Shown here: in pieces, positions 5,850-13,238 of the stretch
Position numbering within the stretch: position 1 is the stretch's first letter
How the letters are laid out: the number at the start of each line of letters is the position of its first letter
Source of the DNA: an uncultured Thermoleophilia bacterium
Lineage (GTDB): Bacteria > Actinomycetota > Thermoleophilia > UBA2241
Assembly: GCA_903912585.1 (NCBI GenBank)
Contig: CAIWHY010000077.1
Span: forward strand, 1 to 21,331
Direction of reading: 5' to 3'
DNA: 21,331 nt
Translations under genes and position numbers: made by a program
The notes under the pieces: generated by a model
Seen by the model: the letters and a program-made list of their open reading frames with translations, nothing else
What the model was told of the DNA's origin: nothing
Databases searched by the model: none

Positions 5850-6913
5850 CGCCGCCTCCCGAGGACGCGCGCGATGCCGCGGCGACGACTCTCGACCGCC
5901 GGCTTGGCGTCGTCGTCGCTGGTGAGCTCGAGGAAGAAGTCCTCGAGGCCCTGCTCGGGCGCCGGCACGACGGCGCGGACGGCGATGCCGTCCGCGACCA
6001 GCCGGCGCACCATCTCGGGCACGCCGTCCTCATCGGCCTTGACAATGAGAAAGCCCTCGTCTTCGCTCACCCCGGCGGCGCCGAACTGCGCCTTGAGCGT
6101 CTCGGCCGCCTTGCCCTGGTCGTCGGTGAGCACCTTGACCGCGTCGTTCTGCGGGCGGAGCTCCGAGACCTTGCCCTGCACCACGACGTGACCCTTGTTG
6201 AGGATGACGGCGCGCGTGCAGACCTGCTCCACCTCGTGCAGCAGATGGGAGCTGAGGAAGACCGTGGTGCCGGCCGCGCCCAGCTCGCGGATGAGCTCGC
6301 GCACGTCCTTCATGCCGCGCGGGTCGAGGCCGCTGGTGGGCTCGTCGAGGACGATGAGCTCCGGCGAGTGGAGCAGCGCCTGGGCGATGCCGAGGCGCTG
6401 CTTCATGCCGTGGCTGAAGCCGCCGACGCGGCTCTCGGCGCGCTCGAGGAGGCCGGCGATCTCGAGCACCTCGTCGATGCGCTCCTCGCTGACCGGGCCG
6501 GTCATGCTGCCCAGCAGGCGCAGGTTGCGGCGCGCGCTCATGAGCGGGTAGAAGGTGGGATCGTCGACGAAGCCGGCCACGTGGCGCAGCGCGCCCTGCA
6601 GTTCGCCGGGCACACGGTGACCGCAGACCTCCGCGTGCCCGCTCGTCGGATGGATGAGGCCCAATACCAGCCGGATGACCGTCGTCTTGCCGGCGCCGTT
6701 GGGCCCGAGGAACCCGAACACGTCGCCGGCGCAGACCTCCATGTCGAGGCCGTCGACGGCGCGCAAGGAGCCGAACTGCTTGGTGAGCGCGTGCGTGCTG
6801 AGGACGACCGGGCGGCCGGAACATCCTTTCTGCTCCGGCCGCCCGGTCGATCCGCTCTGTCCTTCGGTCTGCGTCTGCGCTTCCGCGACGCCAGGCGTCA
6901 CGTTGTCGTCCAC
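5846..6913 (-). CDS. ABC transporter ATP-binding subunit
   Basis: 355-residue ATPase of the CcmA/BcrA type. Walker A is GPNGAGKTT (residues 70-78). The Q-loop region reads GFVDDPTFYPLMSARRNL, where the Gln is replaced as in other BcrA-like ATPases. The signature is FSHGMKQRLGIAQALL (166 onward), Walker B LIVLDEPTSGLD (186 onward) and the switch His SSH (H223). A C-terminal domain of about 110 residues follows. The start is a GTG one base after the stop of the LolA-like gene; no other start codon precedes the ATPase fold. This gives an atypical 35-residue hydrophilic N-terminal extension, whose coding contains a 16-bp perfect inverted repeat. It pairs with the permease downstream. Confidence 0.92.
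   Translation of the reverse strand: MDDNVTPGVAEAQTQTEGQSGSTGRPEQKGCSGRPVVLSTHALTKQFGSLRAVDGLDMEVCAGDVFGFLGPNGAGKTTVIRLVLGLIHPTSGHAEVCGHRVPGELQGALRHVAGFVDDPTFYPLMSARRNLRLLGSMTGPVSEERIDEVLEIAGLLERAESRVGGFSHGMKQRLGIAQALLHSPELIVLDEPTSGLDPRGMKDVRELIRELGAAGTTVFLSSHLLHEVEQVCTRAVILNKGHVVVQGKVSELRPQNDAVKVLTDDQGKAAETLKAQFGAAGVSEDEGFLIVKADEDGVPEMVRRLVADGIAVRAVVPAPEQGLEDFFLELTSDDDAKPAVESRRRGIARVLGRRR
6805..6849 (-). repeat. 16-bp perfect inverted repeat inside the ATPase gene
   Basis: Arms 6805-6820 and 6834-6849 are exact reverse complements with a 13-base loop. On the mRNA the loop reads GCAGAAAGGATGT, which contains an AAAGGA purine run. It lies about 65 bases into the ATPase coding region, just before the conserved fold, and is the strongest hairpin found in the window. 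Confidence 0.8.
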
Positions 6914-6914
6914 T

Positions 6915-8312
6915 TCACTGTACGGAGCTGACGAACGCCTGGAGGTCGGCCTTGGGCACCATGCCCCCGGCCACCAGCGTCGTGTCTCCCTTCTGCCAGA
7001 TGTACACGCCGCCGAGCGCGGTGGTGAGCGAGCGCACCGTGGCGCCGTTCACCGTCGCCGTGTCGACGAGCGCCGGCAGAGCCTTGAGCTGCTTGTCCAG
7101 GGCGGCGGTCGTCTGGGTCTCGGCGAGGGCGATCGTGCCGAAGCCCTTGCCGTAGAGGAGCACCGTCGTGGGGCCCATCGGCGCGACCGTGACGTGCGTC
7201 GCGGCGCCCTTGGGCAGCGTTCCCTGGGCGTTGCCGCCCATCATGCCGGAGGCCTGGAGCACGCTCATCAACGGCTTGCCGACGGCCGTGAGCGGCCCGC
7301 CCTTGTCGACGACCGCGGCCATGTCGAATGGGCGCGCCGTGTACCCCGCGGGCGAGTACACGTGGTAGCGCACCAGCTTCTGCGCCGCGGGCACGCTCAG
7401 GAACGCGGACTTGAGGAGCTTCTGCAGCGCCGACTCCTGTGCCTTGGTCGGCTTGGCGTGCTTGCCCGTCCAGTCGCCCTTGTGGCCCTTGTGGCCCCTC
7501 ATCGCCTTCGCGGCGTCCATCGTCTTCGTCGTCACCTTGGTGCCGGCCGGCGGCGTGAAGTCGAACGTCGAAGCGGGGATCGCGTCGTAGGACACGGTCG
7601 TGAAGCCGAACTGGATCACCGGCGCCGTGACGTCCTTGGCGAAGACCTGCAGTTGCAGCGGCACGAACGTCTTGCCGTCGATCGCCGCCTGCACCGAGCC
7701 GAGGGCGGTGTCGGTGGCCGTCGGCGTCATCGTGAGCAGGTAGACGTCCTGGCCGGCGATGGTGGTCTGCCCGGTCACCTCGACCTTGGCGAGCGGCGCC
7801 AGCCGCTCGAGGTACGTGGCGATCGTCGCCGGGGTCGCCATGCTCGGCGGCGACAGCGGCGTGGGTTCGGCGCCCGCCGGCGGCTTGCCGGTGAGCACGA
7901 CGTGCTTGGCGGTGTTGGCGGCAGCGTCGTACATCCACAGGTCGTGCGCCTGAGCGTTGGCGACCACGACTTGATCGCCTCCAGAAGTGCCCTGAGACTC
8001 GATCTTCACTCCGGCGGAGCTCCTCCAGATGCGACCGCCGCCGTTGCCGGCGAGCGGGAGCTTGGCGGCAGCATCGCCAAAGCCGGCGCTGCTGGCGGCC
8101 GACAGGTCGCCCAGCAGGGTGTTCTGCCACGCGACGTCGCCGCTGATGCTGGTCGTCTTCTGGTCCTGCTGCGCCATCTTGGCGAGGAGATCGCCGGCGG
8201 TGATGTTCGGCAAGTTGTTGGCCTGGGCGCCGGCTACGGCGACCACGCCGGCAATGACCGCCGCCACGACGACGACGGCCAGAACCAGGTAGATGACGAG
8301 CTTGGACCTCAT
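6915..8312 (-). CDS. LolA/LppX-like membrane-anchored protein
   Basis: 465-residue protein with an N-terminal signal anchor (about residues 5-29, LVIYLVLAVVVVAAVIAGVV) and no lipobox Cys. The first extracytoplasmic part (about 30-270) shows the strand-rich pattern of LolA/DUF2092 lipid carriers: LLAKMAQQDQKTTSISGDVAW, DLWMYDAAANTAKHVVL, YLLTMTPTATDT and YDAIPASTFDFTPPAGTKV. A His/Lys-rich linker (RGHKGHKGDWTGKHAK) leads to a second part ending in GGVYIWQKGDTTLVAGGMVP, similar to the end of DUF4367-type domains. It heads an operon with the ABC ATPase and permease, which supports a role as extracytoplasmic substrate acceptor or sensor for that transporter. The ATG has a GGGAG ribosome site. Fold assignment is moderately confident; cargo is unknown. 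Confidence 0.7.
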   Translation of the reverse strand: MRSKLVIYLVLAVVVVAAVIAGVVAVAGAQANNLPNITAGDLLAKMAQQDQKTTSISGDVAWQNTLLGDLSAASSAGFGDAAAKLPLAGNGGGRIWRSSAGVKIESQGTSGGDQVVVANAQAHDLWMYDAAANTAKHVVLTGKPPAGAEPTPLSPPSMATPATIATYLERLAPLAKVEVTGQTTIAGQDVYLLTMTPTATDTALGSVQAAIDGKTFVPLQLQVFAKDVTAPVIQFGFTTVSYDAIPASTFDFTPPAGTKVTTKTMDAAKAMRGHKGHKGDWTGKHAKPTKAQESALQKLLKSAFLSVPAAQKLVRYHVYSPAGYTARPFDMAAVVDKGGPLTAVGKPLMSVLQASGMMGGNAQGTLPKGAATHVTVAPMGPTTVLLYGKGFGTIALAETQTTAALDKQLKALPALVDTATVNGATVRSLTTALGGVYIWQKGDTTLVAGGMVPKADLQAFVSSVQ

Positions 8313-8343
8313 GGAGGCTCCCTTCGGAGTTGTCGCTGTCTAT

Positions 8344-8372
8344 GGTGTACCCCGGGGCGCGCGGCATCGCAA
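8344..8372 (-). promoter_or_regulatory. Promoter of the LolA-like/ABC operon
   Basis: Minus strand: TTGCGA (8372-8367), 17-base spacer, TACACC (8349-8344), about 32 bases before the ATG at 8312. Spacing is ideal; the -10 hexamer is a weak match. Confidence 0.45.
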
Positions 8373-8374
8373 CC

Positions 8375-8393
8375 TTACGGCCGCGCGCCGTAA
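8375..8393 (-). terminator. Hairpin after the metalloprotease gene
   Basis: 7-bp stem, ttacggc and gccgtaa, with loop cgcgc, 24 bases past the protease stop and directly upstream of the next operon's -35 box. Likely insulates the two minus-strand units. Confidence 0.45.
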
Positions 8394-8417
8394 CGCACCT
8401 TCACGCGCGCGTGCGCC

Positions 8418-9752
8418 TCACGGCAGCGCGCGCACGTAGTCCTTCCATCCGGCGTAGAAGTCATCCCAGCTCACGCCGAGGCTGCTCTGCACGGCGTCGA
8501 CGATGCCCTTGGCGCTGAGGTCGGAGTCCGCCACCGCGACCACGAACTGCTTGACGTTGTCGAGGCCCCAGCGGTGCGCCACGTACAGGATCACGGAGCC
8601 GGCCTCGAGATAGCCGAGGCGGACCTGGTCGGTGGAGTTGCCCTTCCACAGGTCCTTCGTCGCGATGACCTCGGGCAGCGGCCACAGCTGGTTGCCCGAG
8701 GCGACCTCCTCCTTGAGCGGCGTCCAGGAGCGCCCCTGCTCCACCGCCATGCCGAGTCCTTCCTCGAGGAACATCGGCGCGTGCTTGGTGGCGAGGAACC
8801 AGCGCAGCGTGTAGGCGTGCGTCAGCTCGTGCGCGAGCATCAGCGGGAGCCAGGCGCCGGTGCCGTCGAGCGACGGTCCGAGCACGCCGATGTCGCGCAC
8901 GCGGTAGTAGTGCAGCGCCATGCGCGGGCCGGCATTGGAGAAGAAGCGGAAGCGCGACTCGACCGGTCCGCCGCCGAGCGAAGCCTGCATGTCCTCGAGC
9001 GAGGAGTACACGGAGACGACGACGGCCGCCTTGGGCCGCAGACCCAGCCCGGCGGCCAGGCGCGCGCGCGCCGCGGCGCCGGCATCGGCGACCCGGAGTG
9101 CGCGCTTCTTGACGCGCCGGTCGGCGACGACGACAAGGCCGTTGCGCTGGATCACGAGCGGCTGGTGCGTCCACATGAGGTACTCGCGGCGCGCGACCTC
9201 GGGCGTGTGGTCGCCGGCGATCACCACGCGGCTGCCCAGGTGCGCGAAGTCGAGGTCGCGTTCGGCGGCGACCCGGTCGGCCGGCCCCGCGCGCCCGAGC
9301 ATTCCGTAGGCGCGCACCACGAAGCGACCCGCGTGGCCGGGGGACGGCGCGGCGTCGAACGAGAAGCCGGTCCACGGCAGCGGCTGCAGGTGGCTGTAGA
9401 GAGCCTCGATCGTCTTGCGCACGCCCGCGTCGCCCGTCGGCAGAGCGGCGAGGAACGCCGCGTGGTCGCCGGCGCGCAGAGCCGCCGCCGCGCGGTCCAG
9501 CAGCGTCTGCGCTTCGGCGCGGGTGACCGCGCCCGCCTGCGGCGGCGCGGTCCGTGCTTCCTTGAACGCGAGCGGCAGAAACGCGACGAGCCCGGCGAGC
9601 ACGAGCGCGGCGGCGGCCAGCGAGCCGAGCACGAGCCACGGCCGCGCCCTGCGAGAGCGGCCAGGACGCGCCGGACCGGGCGTGCCGGGGACGCCTGGGG
9701 CGCCCGCCGGACCGGGAGCGAGCGGGGCGGGTCTGCGCGGCGGGGCTGACAT
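8418..9752 (-). CDS. Membrane-anchored metalloprotease (peptidase MA-like)
   Basis: 444-residue protein. A Pro/Ala-rich cytoplasmic N-terminus with a basic cluster (GRSRRARP) precedes one transmembrane helix (about 39-62), leaving the rest outside. A helical region (about 75-125) with DRAAAALRAGDHAAFLAAL is followed by a strand-rich domain. Then comes the zinc site: LAHELTHAYTLRW (H308, E309, H312), with E331 in FLEEGLGMAVE as the probable third ligand, the gluzincin pattern of peptidase MA/DUF1570-like proteins. The C-terminus, VSWDDFYAGWKDYVRAL, is the usual end of this family. It is transcribed alone and divergently from the CapA-like gene. The ATG lies 8 bases after a TACAAT box, so the mRNA is probably leaderless. 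Substrate is unknown. Confidence 0.82.
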   Translation of the reverse strand: MSAPPRRPAPLAPGPAGAPGVPGTPGPARPGRSRRARPWLVLGSLAAAALVLAGLVAFLPLAFKEARTAPPQAGAVTRAEAQTLLDRAAAALRAGDHAAFLAALPTGDAGVRKTIEALYSHLQPLPWTGFSFDAAPSPGHAGRFVVRAYGMLGRAGPADRVAAERDLDFAHLGSRVVIAGDHTPEVARREYLMWTHQPLVIQRNGLVVVADRRVKKRALRVADAGAAARARLAAGLGLRPKAAVVVSVYSSLEDMQASLGGGPVESRFRFFSNAGPRMALHYYRVRDIGVLGPSLDGTGAWLPLMLAHELTHAYTLRWFLATKHAPMFLEEGLGMAVEQGRSWTPLKEEVASGNQLWPLPEVIATKDLWKGNSTDQVRLGYLEAGSVILYVAHRWGLDNVKQFVVAVADSDLSAKGIVDAVQSSLGVSWDDFYAGWKDYVRALP

Positions 9753-9931
9753 CGTGACTCATTGTACGCGGCGCGGCGTGCTCGAGCGCCGGAGCGCCGC
9801 GGTCGCCACGCGGGGCGGAGGGATCGAGTCGCCGCGCGCCGCGGTCCGGCCGCGGCTCGCCACAGCAGGGCGTCGGCTCGACCGCCGGCCGTGAGCTTGG
9901 CCGCCCCCGCGGATGGCGGTAGGCTGTGACG
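9753..9931. promoter_or_regulatory. Divergent promoter region with two near-leaderless starts
   Basis: Leftward: TACAAT on the minus strand (9766-9761) ends 8 bases before the protease ATG. Rightward: TTGGCC (9897-9902), 17-base spacer, TAGGCT (9920-9925), 6 bases before the ATG at 9932. Between them lie a tandem GAGCGCCG pair (9784-9799) and an 11-base direct repeat, gcgccgcggtc, at 9794-9804 and 9836-9846. These repeats could be regulator sites, but this is unproven. Confidence 0.5.
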
Positions 9932-11260
9932 ATGACTGAGCCTCCTTCGGGCAAGCCCTACACGAGGTACGCCGGCCAGGACGGCGCGCCCAGCGACGGT
10001 GCCCCGGATCGCGCCTCATCGGGCCCGGCGGCAGCGCCTCCGCATGAGCCGCGCCGCGGCTCCTCCGGCGGGCGGCCGCCGCACCGCAGGCGCAGCGGCT
10101 TCATCCTTTTGCTCGTGATCTTCGCGGCGCTGGTGCTGGCGGCCGCCGCCGTGGCCGCCGTGCACCCCTTCGGCGGCGGCGCCAAGGACGCCCCGGCGAA
10201 CACCGCTCAGGCGGGCGCGAGTGGCGCGCAGGCGACCGGCCGGCCGACGGCCACGCAGACCCCCAGGCCGACAGCCACGCCGACCCCCAAGCCGACGGCC
10301 ACGCCGAAGTCCTTCACGGTCACCGCCGGCGGCGACACCATGGGCGGGTTCGCGGTCAGCAGCGTCGTCGGTCGCCTCGGCGCCGGACTGTTCAAGAGCA
10401 TCGCACCGGTGTTCAAGGCCAGCGAGTACGGCTTCGTGAACCTCGAGTCGCCGCTCACCTACCACGGCGACCCGCAGAGCTGGAAGGACGTCGTCATCAA
10501 GGGCAACCCGGCGCTGGCGCCGGCGCTGGCCAAGAGCGGCATCGACGTGGTGACGCTCGCCAACAACCACGCCGGCGACCAGGGCGACAGCGGCCTGCTG
10601 GACACGCTCAAGTACTGCGCCCAGGACCACATCGCCGTCGTCGGCGCCGGCCGAGACCTCGCCGGCGCCCGCCGTGGCGTCGTCCTCAAGAAGAACGGCG
10701 TGCGCGTCGCCTACCTCGGATTCGCCGACGTGCTGCCGGCCGGGTACCCGGCCACATCCACGAGCCCCGGCACCTCGCCGGGCAGAGCCGACATCTCGGC
10801 CGTCAAGAAGGCGATCAAGACGGCGGCCGGCAAGTCCGACTTCGTGGTCGTAGGCTGGCACTGGAACTTCGAGTACAAGACGGCGCCGACCGCGCTCGAG
10901 CTGAGCGAGGGCCACGACGCCATCGACGCCGGCGCCGACCTCGTCTTCGCCCATCACCCGCACGTGCTCGACGGCGTCCAGGCCTACCACGGCGGGCTCA
11001 TCTGCTACAGCCTCGGCAACCTCGTGTTCAGCGGCTTCGGCGGCACGGGTGCGCAGACCATGCTCGTCAAGACCAGGGTCACGAAGCAAGCGATCGACGC
11101 GCAGCTCATCCCGGTGCAGATCGACTCGCTCGGCATCCCCACGCTGGCGCACGGCGGCATGGCGGCGACCATCCTGAGTCGCGTCAGGAGCCTTTCCGCG
11201 AACCTCGGCACCAGGGTCAAGATCGCCAACGGCAAGGGCTACGTGCACGTGACGCGGTGA
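9932..11260 (+). CDS. CapA-family membrane-anchored metallophosphatase-like protein
   Basis: 442-residue protein. A disordered cytoplasmic N-terminus, a basic stop (RRR) and a transmembrane helix (about 57-78) precede a Pro/Thr-rich spacer (about 90-127) and a CapA (PGA_cap) domain. Conserved metallophosphatase-type motifs are AGGDTMGGF, FVNLESPLT, VTLANNHAGDQG, GWHWNFEYK and FAHHPHVLDGVQ, then GGLICYSLGNLVFSG. CapA-family proteins act on the outer face of the membrane in polyglutamate capsule attachment or as envelope phosphatases; no capB or capC is present here, so capsule synthesis is unlikely. The ATG at 9932 is preferred over the GTG at 9926 because the TAGGCT -10 box ends 6 bases before the ATG, implying a leaderless mRNA. 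It is probably cotranscribed with the kinase 37 bases downstream. Confidence 0.88.
   Translation: MTEPPSGKPYTRYAGQDGAPSDGAPDRASSGPAAAPPHEPRRGSSGGRPPHRRRSGFILLLVIFAALVLAAAAVAAVHPFGGGAKDAPANTAQAGASGAQATGRPTATQTPRPTATPTPKPTATPKSFTVTAGGDTMGGFAVSSVVGRLGAGLFKSIAPVFKASEYGFVNLESPLTYHGDPQSWKDVVIKGNPALAPALAKSGIDVVTLANNHAGDQGDSGLLDTLKYCAQDHIAVVGAGRDLAGARRGVVLKKNGVRVAYLGFADVLPAGYPATSTSPGTSPGRADISAVKKAIKTAAGKSDFVVVGWHWNFEYKTAPTALELSEGHDAIDAGADLVFAHHPHVLDGVQAYHGGLICYSLGNLVFSGFGGTGAQTMLVKTRVTKQAIDAQLIPVQIDSLGIPTLAHGGMAATILSRVRSLSANLGTRVKIANGKGYVHVTR
10238..10309 (+). repeat. 24-base tandem repeat coding a Pro/Thr spacer
   Basis: Three tandem units encode GRPTATQT, PRPTATPT and PKPTATPK in the stalk between the membrane helix and the CapA domain. 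Such repeats allow stalk length to vary by slippage and resemble wall-spanning or glycosylated linkers. Confidence 0.8.
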
Positions 11261-11297
11261 CGGCGCTCTCGCCGGCTCCAAGATCCCCCGCAGCGCC

Positions 11298-12344
11298 GTG
11301 ACGTTCATCCTCTGTCCCAACACGGCCGTGGACCGCGTGCTCGAAGTCGACGCGGTCCGGCCCGGCAACACGATGCGCTGCCGGGCGCTCAGCGAACAGG
11401 CCGGCGGCAAGGGCGCCAACGTGGCGCGCGCCCTGCGCGCGCTGGGCGGCGCCTCACTTCTCGCCGGCTTCGCCGCCGGCCACAACGGCCGGCTGATCGC
11501 CGAGCTCGCCGACGACGAATGGCTCGAGATCGAGCTGGTCGCGATCGGCGGCGAGGCCCGCGTCTCGACGGTGGTGCTGGCCGCGGACGGGCCGCCGACG
11601 CACCTCTTCGAGCACGGCCCGGACATCGACGCGGCGGCGGAACGCGCGCTCGTCGCCGCGGCCGCCGCGCGGCCGGCTCGGCCCGGCGAGTGGGCGATCG
11701 TCGACGGCGCCGCTCCTCCCGGGTCGAGCGAAGGCTTCTACGGTGCGCTCTGCCGCGCGCTGCGCACCGCCGGCTACCATGTGATGGTCGACGCCACCGG
11801 CGCGCAGCTCGCCGGCACGCTGCGCGAGCGCCCTGATTTCGTCAAGGTGAACCTCGCGGAGGCATGCTCGGCGGTCGGCGCGGAGGTGGGCAGGCCGCCG
11901 GCCGGTGCCGCCTTCCCGGCCGCCGGCAAGACTCCAGCCGCCTGCGCGGACGCCGAAGCGACCGACGGTAGCGGAGCCGGCGCGGCGGGCCCGCAGGGCC
12001 TCGCCGCCGCGGGCCTCGAGCTGAGTCGCCGCCTGGTCGCCGCGGGCGCCGGCGGTGCGGTCGTGACTCTCGGGCCCGCCGGAGCGGCCGGCCTGATCGA
12101 CGGCGGTGAGTGGCTCGTGCGCACGCCGCCGGTGCAAGCCGTGAACACTGTCGGCTCCGGCGACTGCTTCGCCGCCGGCCTGCTGCTCGGCTTCGAGCGC
12201 GGCGACGGCACCGAGGCCGCGCTCCGGGTTGCGGCGGGCGCGGCGGCGGCCAACGCGGCCTCAGCGCGCACCGGGCACTTTGACCTCGCGCTCGCCCGCG
12301 ACCTCGCCGCGCGAGCCGTCGCCGGCGCTCCGGCTACGGGGTGA
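11298..12344 (+). CDS. PfkB-family sugar-phosphate kinase (1-phosphofructokinase-like)
   Basis: 348-residue ribokinase-superfamily kinase. The N-terminus FILCPNTAVDRVLEVD and AGGKGANVARALRALGG are the pattern of the 1-phosphofructokinase/tagatose-6-phosphate kinase group. The ATP-site signature NTVGSGDCFAAGLLLG contains the catalytic base D289. These enzymes phosphorylate a sugar phosphate, typically fructose-1-phosphate at C6. An Ala/Gly-rich insertion of about 40 residues (near 198-237) lengthens it beyond the usual 300-315. No PTS gene is nearby, so the substrate may differ from fructose-1-phosphate. It begins with GTG 37 bases after the CapA gene and has no clear ribosome site. Confidence 0.85.
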   Translation: MTFILCPNTAVDRVLEVDAVRPGNTMRCRALSEQAGGKGANVARALRALGGASLLAGFAAGHNGRLIAELADDEWLEIELVAIGGEARVSTVVLAADGPPTHLFEHGPDIDAAAERALVAAAAARPARPGEWAIVDGAAPPGSSEGFYGALCRALRTAGYHVMVDATGAQLAGTLRERPDFVKVNLAEACSAVGAEVGRPPAGAAFPAAGKTPAACADAEATDGSGAGAAGPQGLAAAGLELSRRLVAAGAGGAVVTLGPAGAAGLIDGGEWLVRTPPVQAVNTVGSGDCFAAGLLLGFERGDGTEAALRVAAGAAAANAASARTGHFDLALARDLAARAVAGAPATG

Positions 12345-12398
12345 CCGCCGCCGGGCCGCACTCGCCGCGCTCCGCTTTCTTCCCCCGCTCGCGCCACC

Positions 12399-12404
12399 TA
12401 CACT
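12399..12404 (+). promoter_or_regulatory. Candidate -10 box of lgt
   Basis: TACACT ends 8 bases before the lgt ATG, again placing the transcript start at or next to the start codon. No good -35 hexamer is visible at 16-18 bases. Confidence 0.4.
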
Positions 12405-12412
12405 GACCTGAC

Positions 12413-13225
12413 ATGCGCCCCGTCCTCTTCCAGATCGGTCAGTTCAAGTTCTACAGCTTCGGCCTCATGGCCGCGCTGGCGCTCATCGTGCCCGGCCTCA
12501 CCCTTGTGCGACCGCTCATCCAGCGCCGCGGCATCGAGGGCGAGTTCTCCTACGAGCTCATCATCGCGGCGGGCGTGGGCGGCTTCGTCGGCGCCCGCAT
12601 CTACTGGATGGTCGAGAACTGGAGCGAGGTCCACACGCACTTCGTGAGCTCGCTCTTCGGCGGCATCGGCTTCGTGTGGTACGGCGGCCTCATCGGCGGC
12701 TTCGTCGGGGTCGTGGCCTGGACGCTCATCCGCCGCCACCCGCTCGACATCGTCGCCAACGCCATGGCGCCGGCGGTCGCGCTGGGCTACGCCATCGGCC
12801 GCATCGGCTGCCAGCTCGCCGGCGACGGCGACTACGGCAAGGTCTCCAGCCTGCCGTGGGCGATGGGCTACCCGCACGGCACCGTCCCCACGCCGCCCGG
12901 CGTGCGCGTCCAGCCCACGCCGATCTACGAGATCCTCGCCATGAGCTTCGTCGCCTGGATCCTCTGGCGCCTGGCGACGCGCTACGACAAGTCGGGCTGG
13001 TGGACCTTCGGCTGGTTCCTCGTGCTCTCGGCGGTCGAGCGCTTCCTCGTGGAGTTCGTGCGCCGCAACCCGATCTGGTTCCTGCACCTCACGCAGCCAC
13101 AGTGGCTCTCGATCCTGAGCTTGGTCGCGGGGGTCGTGCTGATCATCGTGTACGGGAAGCGTCCGGCGGTGCACGCGACCCCGACGCCGATTTCGCCGGC
13201 CAAAGCGCAGCGCGTAGCGAACTAG
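12413..13225 (+). CDS. lgt: Prolipoprotein diacylglyceryl transferase
   Basis: 270-residue multi-pass membrane enzyme that transfers diacylglycerol from phosphatidylglycerol to the lipobox Cys of prolipoproteins. Seven hydrophobic segments are visible. Diagnostic motifs are FYSFGLMAALAL at the N-terminus, FVWYGGLIGGFVG, the Lgt signature AIGRIGCQLAGDGDYG with the essential Arg (R130), VQPTPIYE and VERFLVEFVRRN. The CQLAGDGDYG form of the signature, instead of GNFxNxE, is common in high-GC actinobacteria. The ATG is directly downstream of a TACACT box, and no ribosome site is seen. It ends 13 bases from the convergent FGGY kinase stop. Assignment is secure. Confidence 0.95.
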   Translation: MRPVLFQIGQFKFYSFGLMAALALIVPGLTLVRPLIQRRGIEGEFSYELIIAAGVGGFVGARIYWMVENWSEVHTHFVSSLFGGIGFVWYGGLIGGFVGVVAWTLIRRHPLDIVANAMAPAVALGYAIGRIGCQLAGDGDYGKVSSLPWAMGYPHGTVPTPPGVRVQPTPIYEILAMSFVAWILWRLATRYDKSGWWTFGWFLVLSAVERFLVEFVRRNPIWFLHLTQPQWLSILSLVAGVVLIIVYGKRPAVHATPTPISPAKAQRVAN

Positions 13226-13238
13226 TCCGGCCCGTGCC

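Noticed and set aside
5780..9749. Long plus-strand frames opposite the ABC, LolA-like and protease genes
   Set aside because: Composition typical of codon-complement shadows and no recognisable domains; minus-strand genes have catalytic motifs and ribosome sites.
10016..11626. 536-codon minus-strand frame opposite the CapA-like gene
   Set aside because: Antisense shadow; the plus strand has the complete CapA motif series and a well-spaced promoter.
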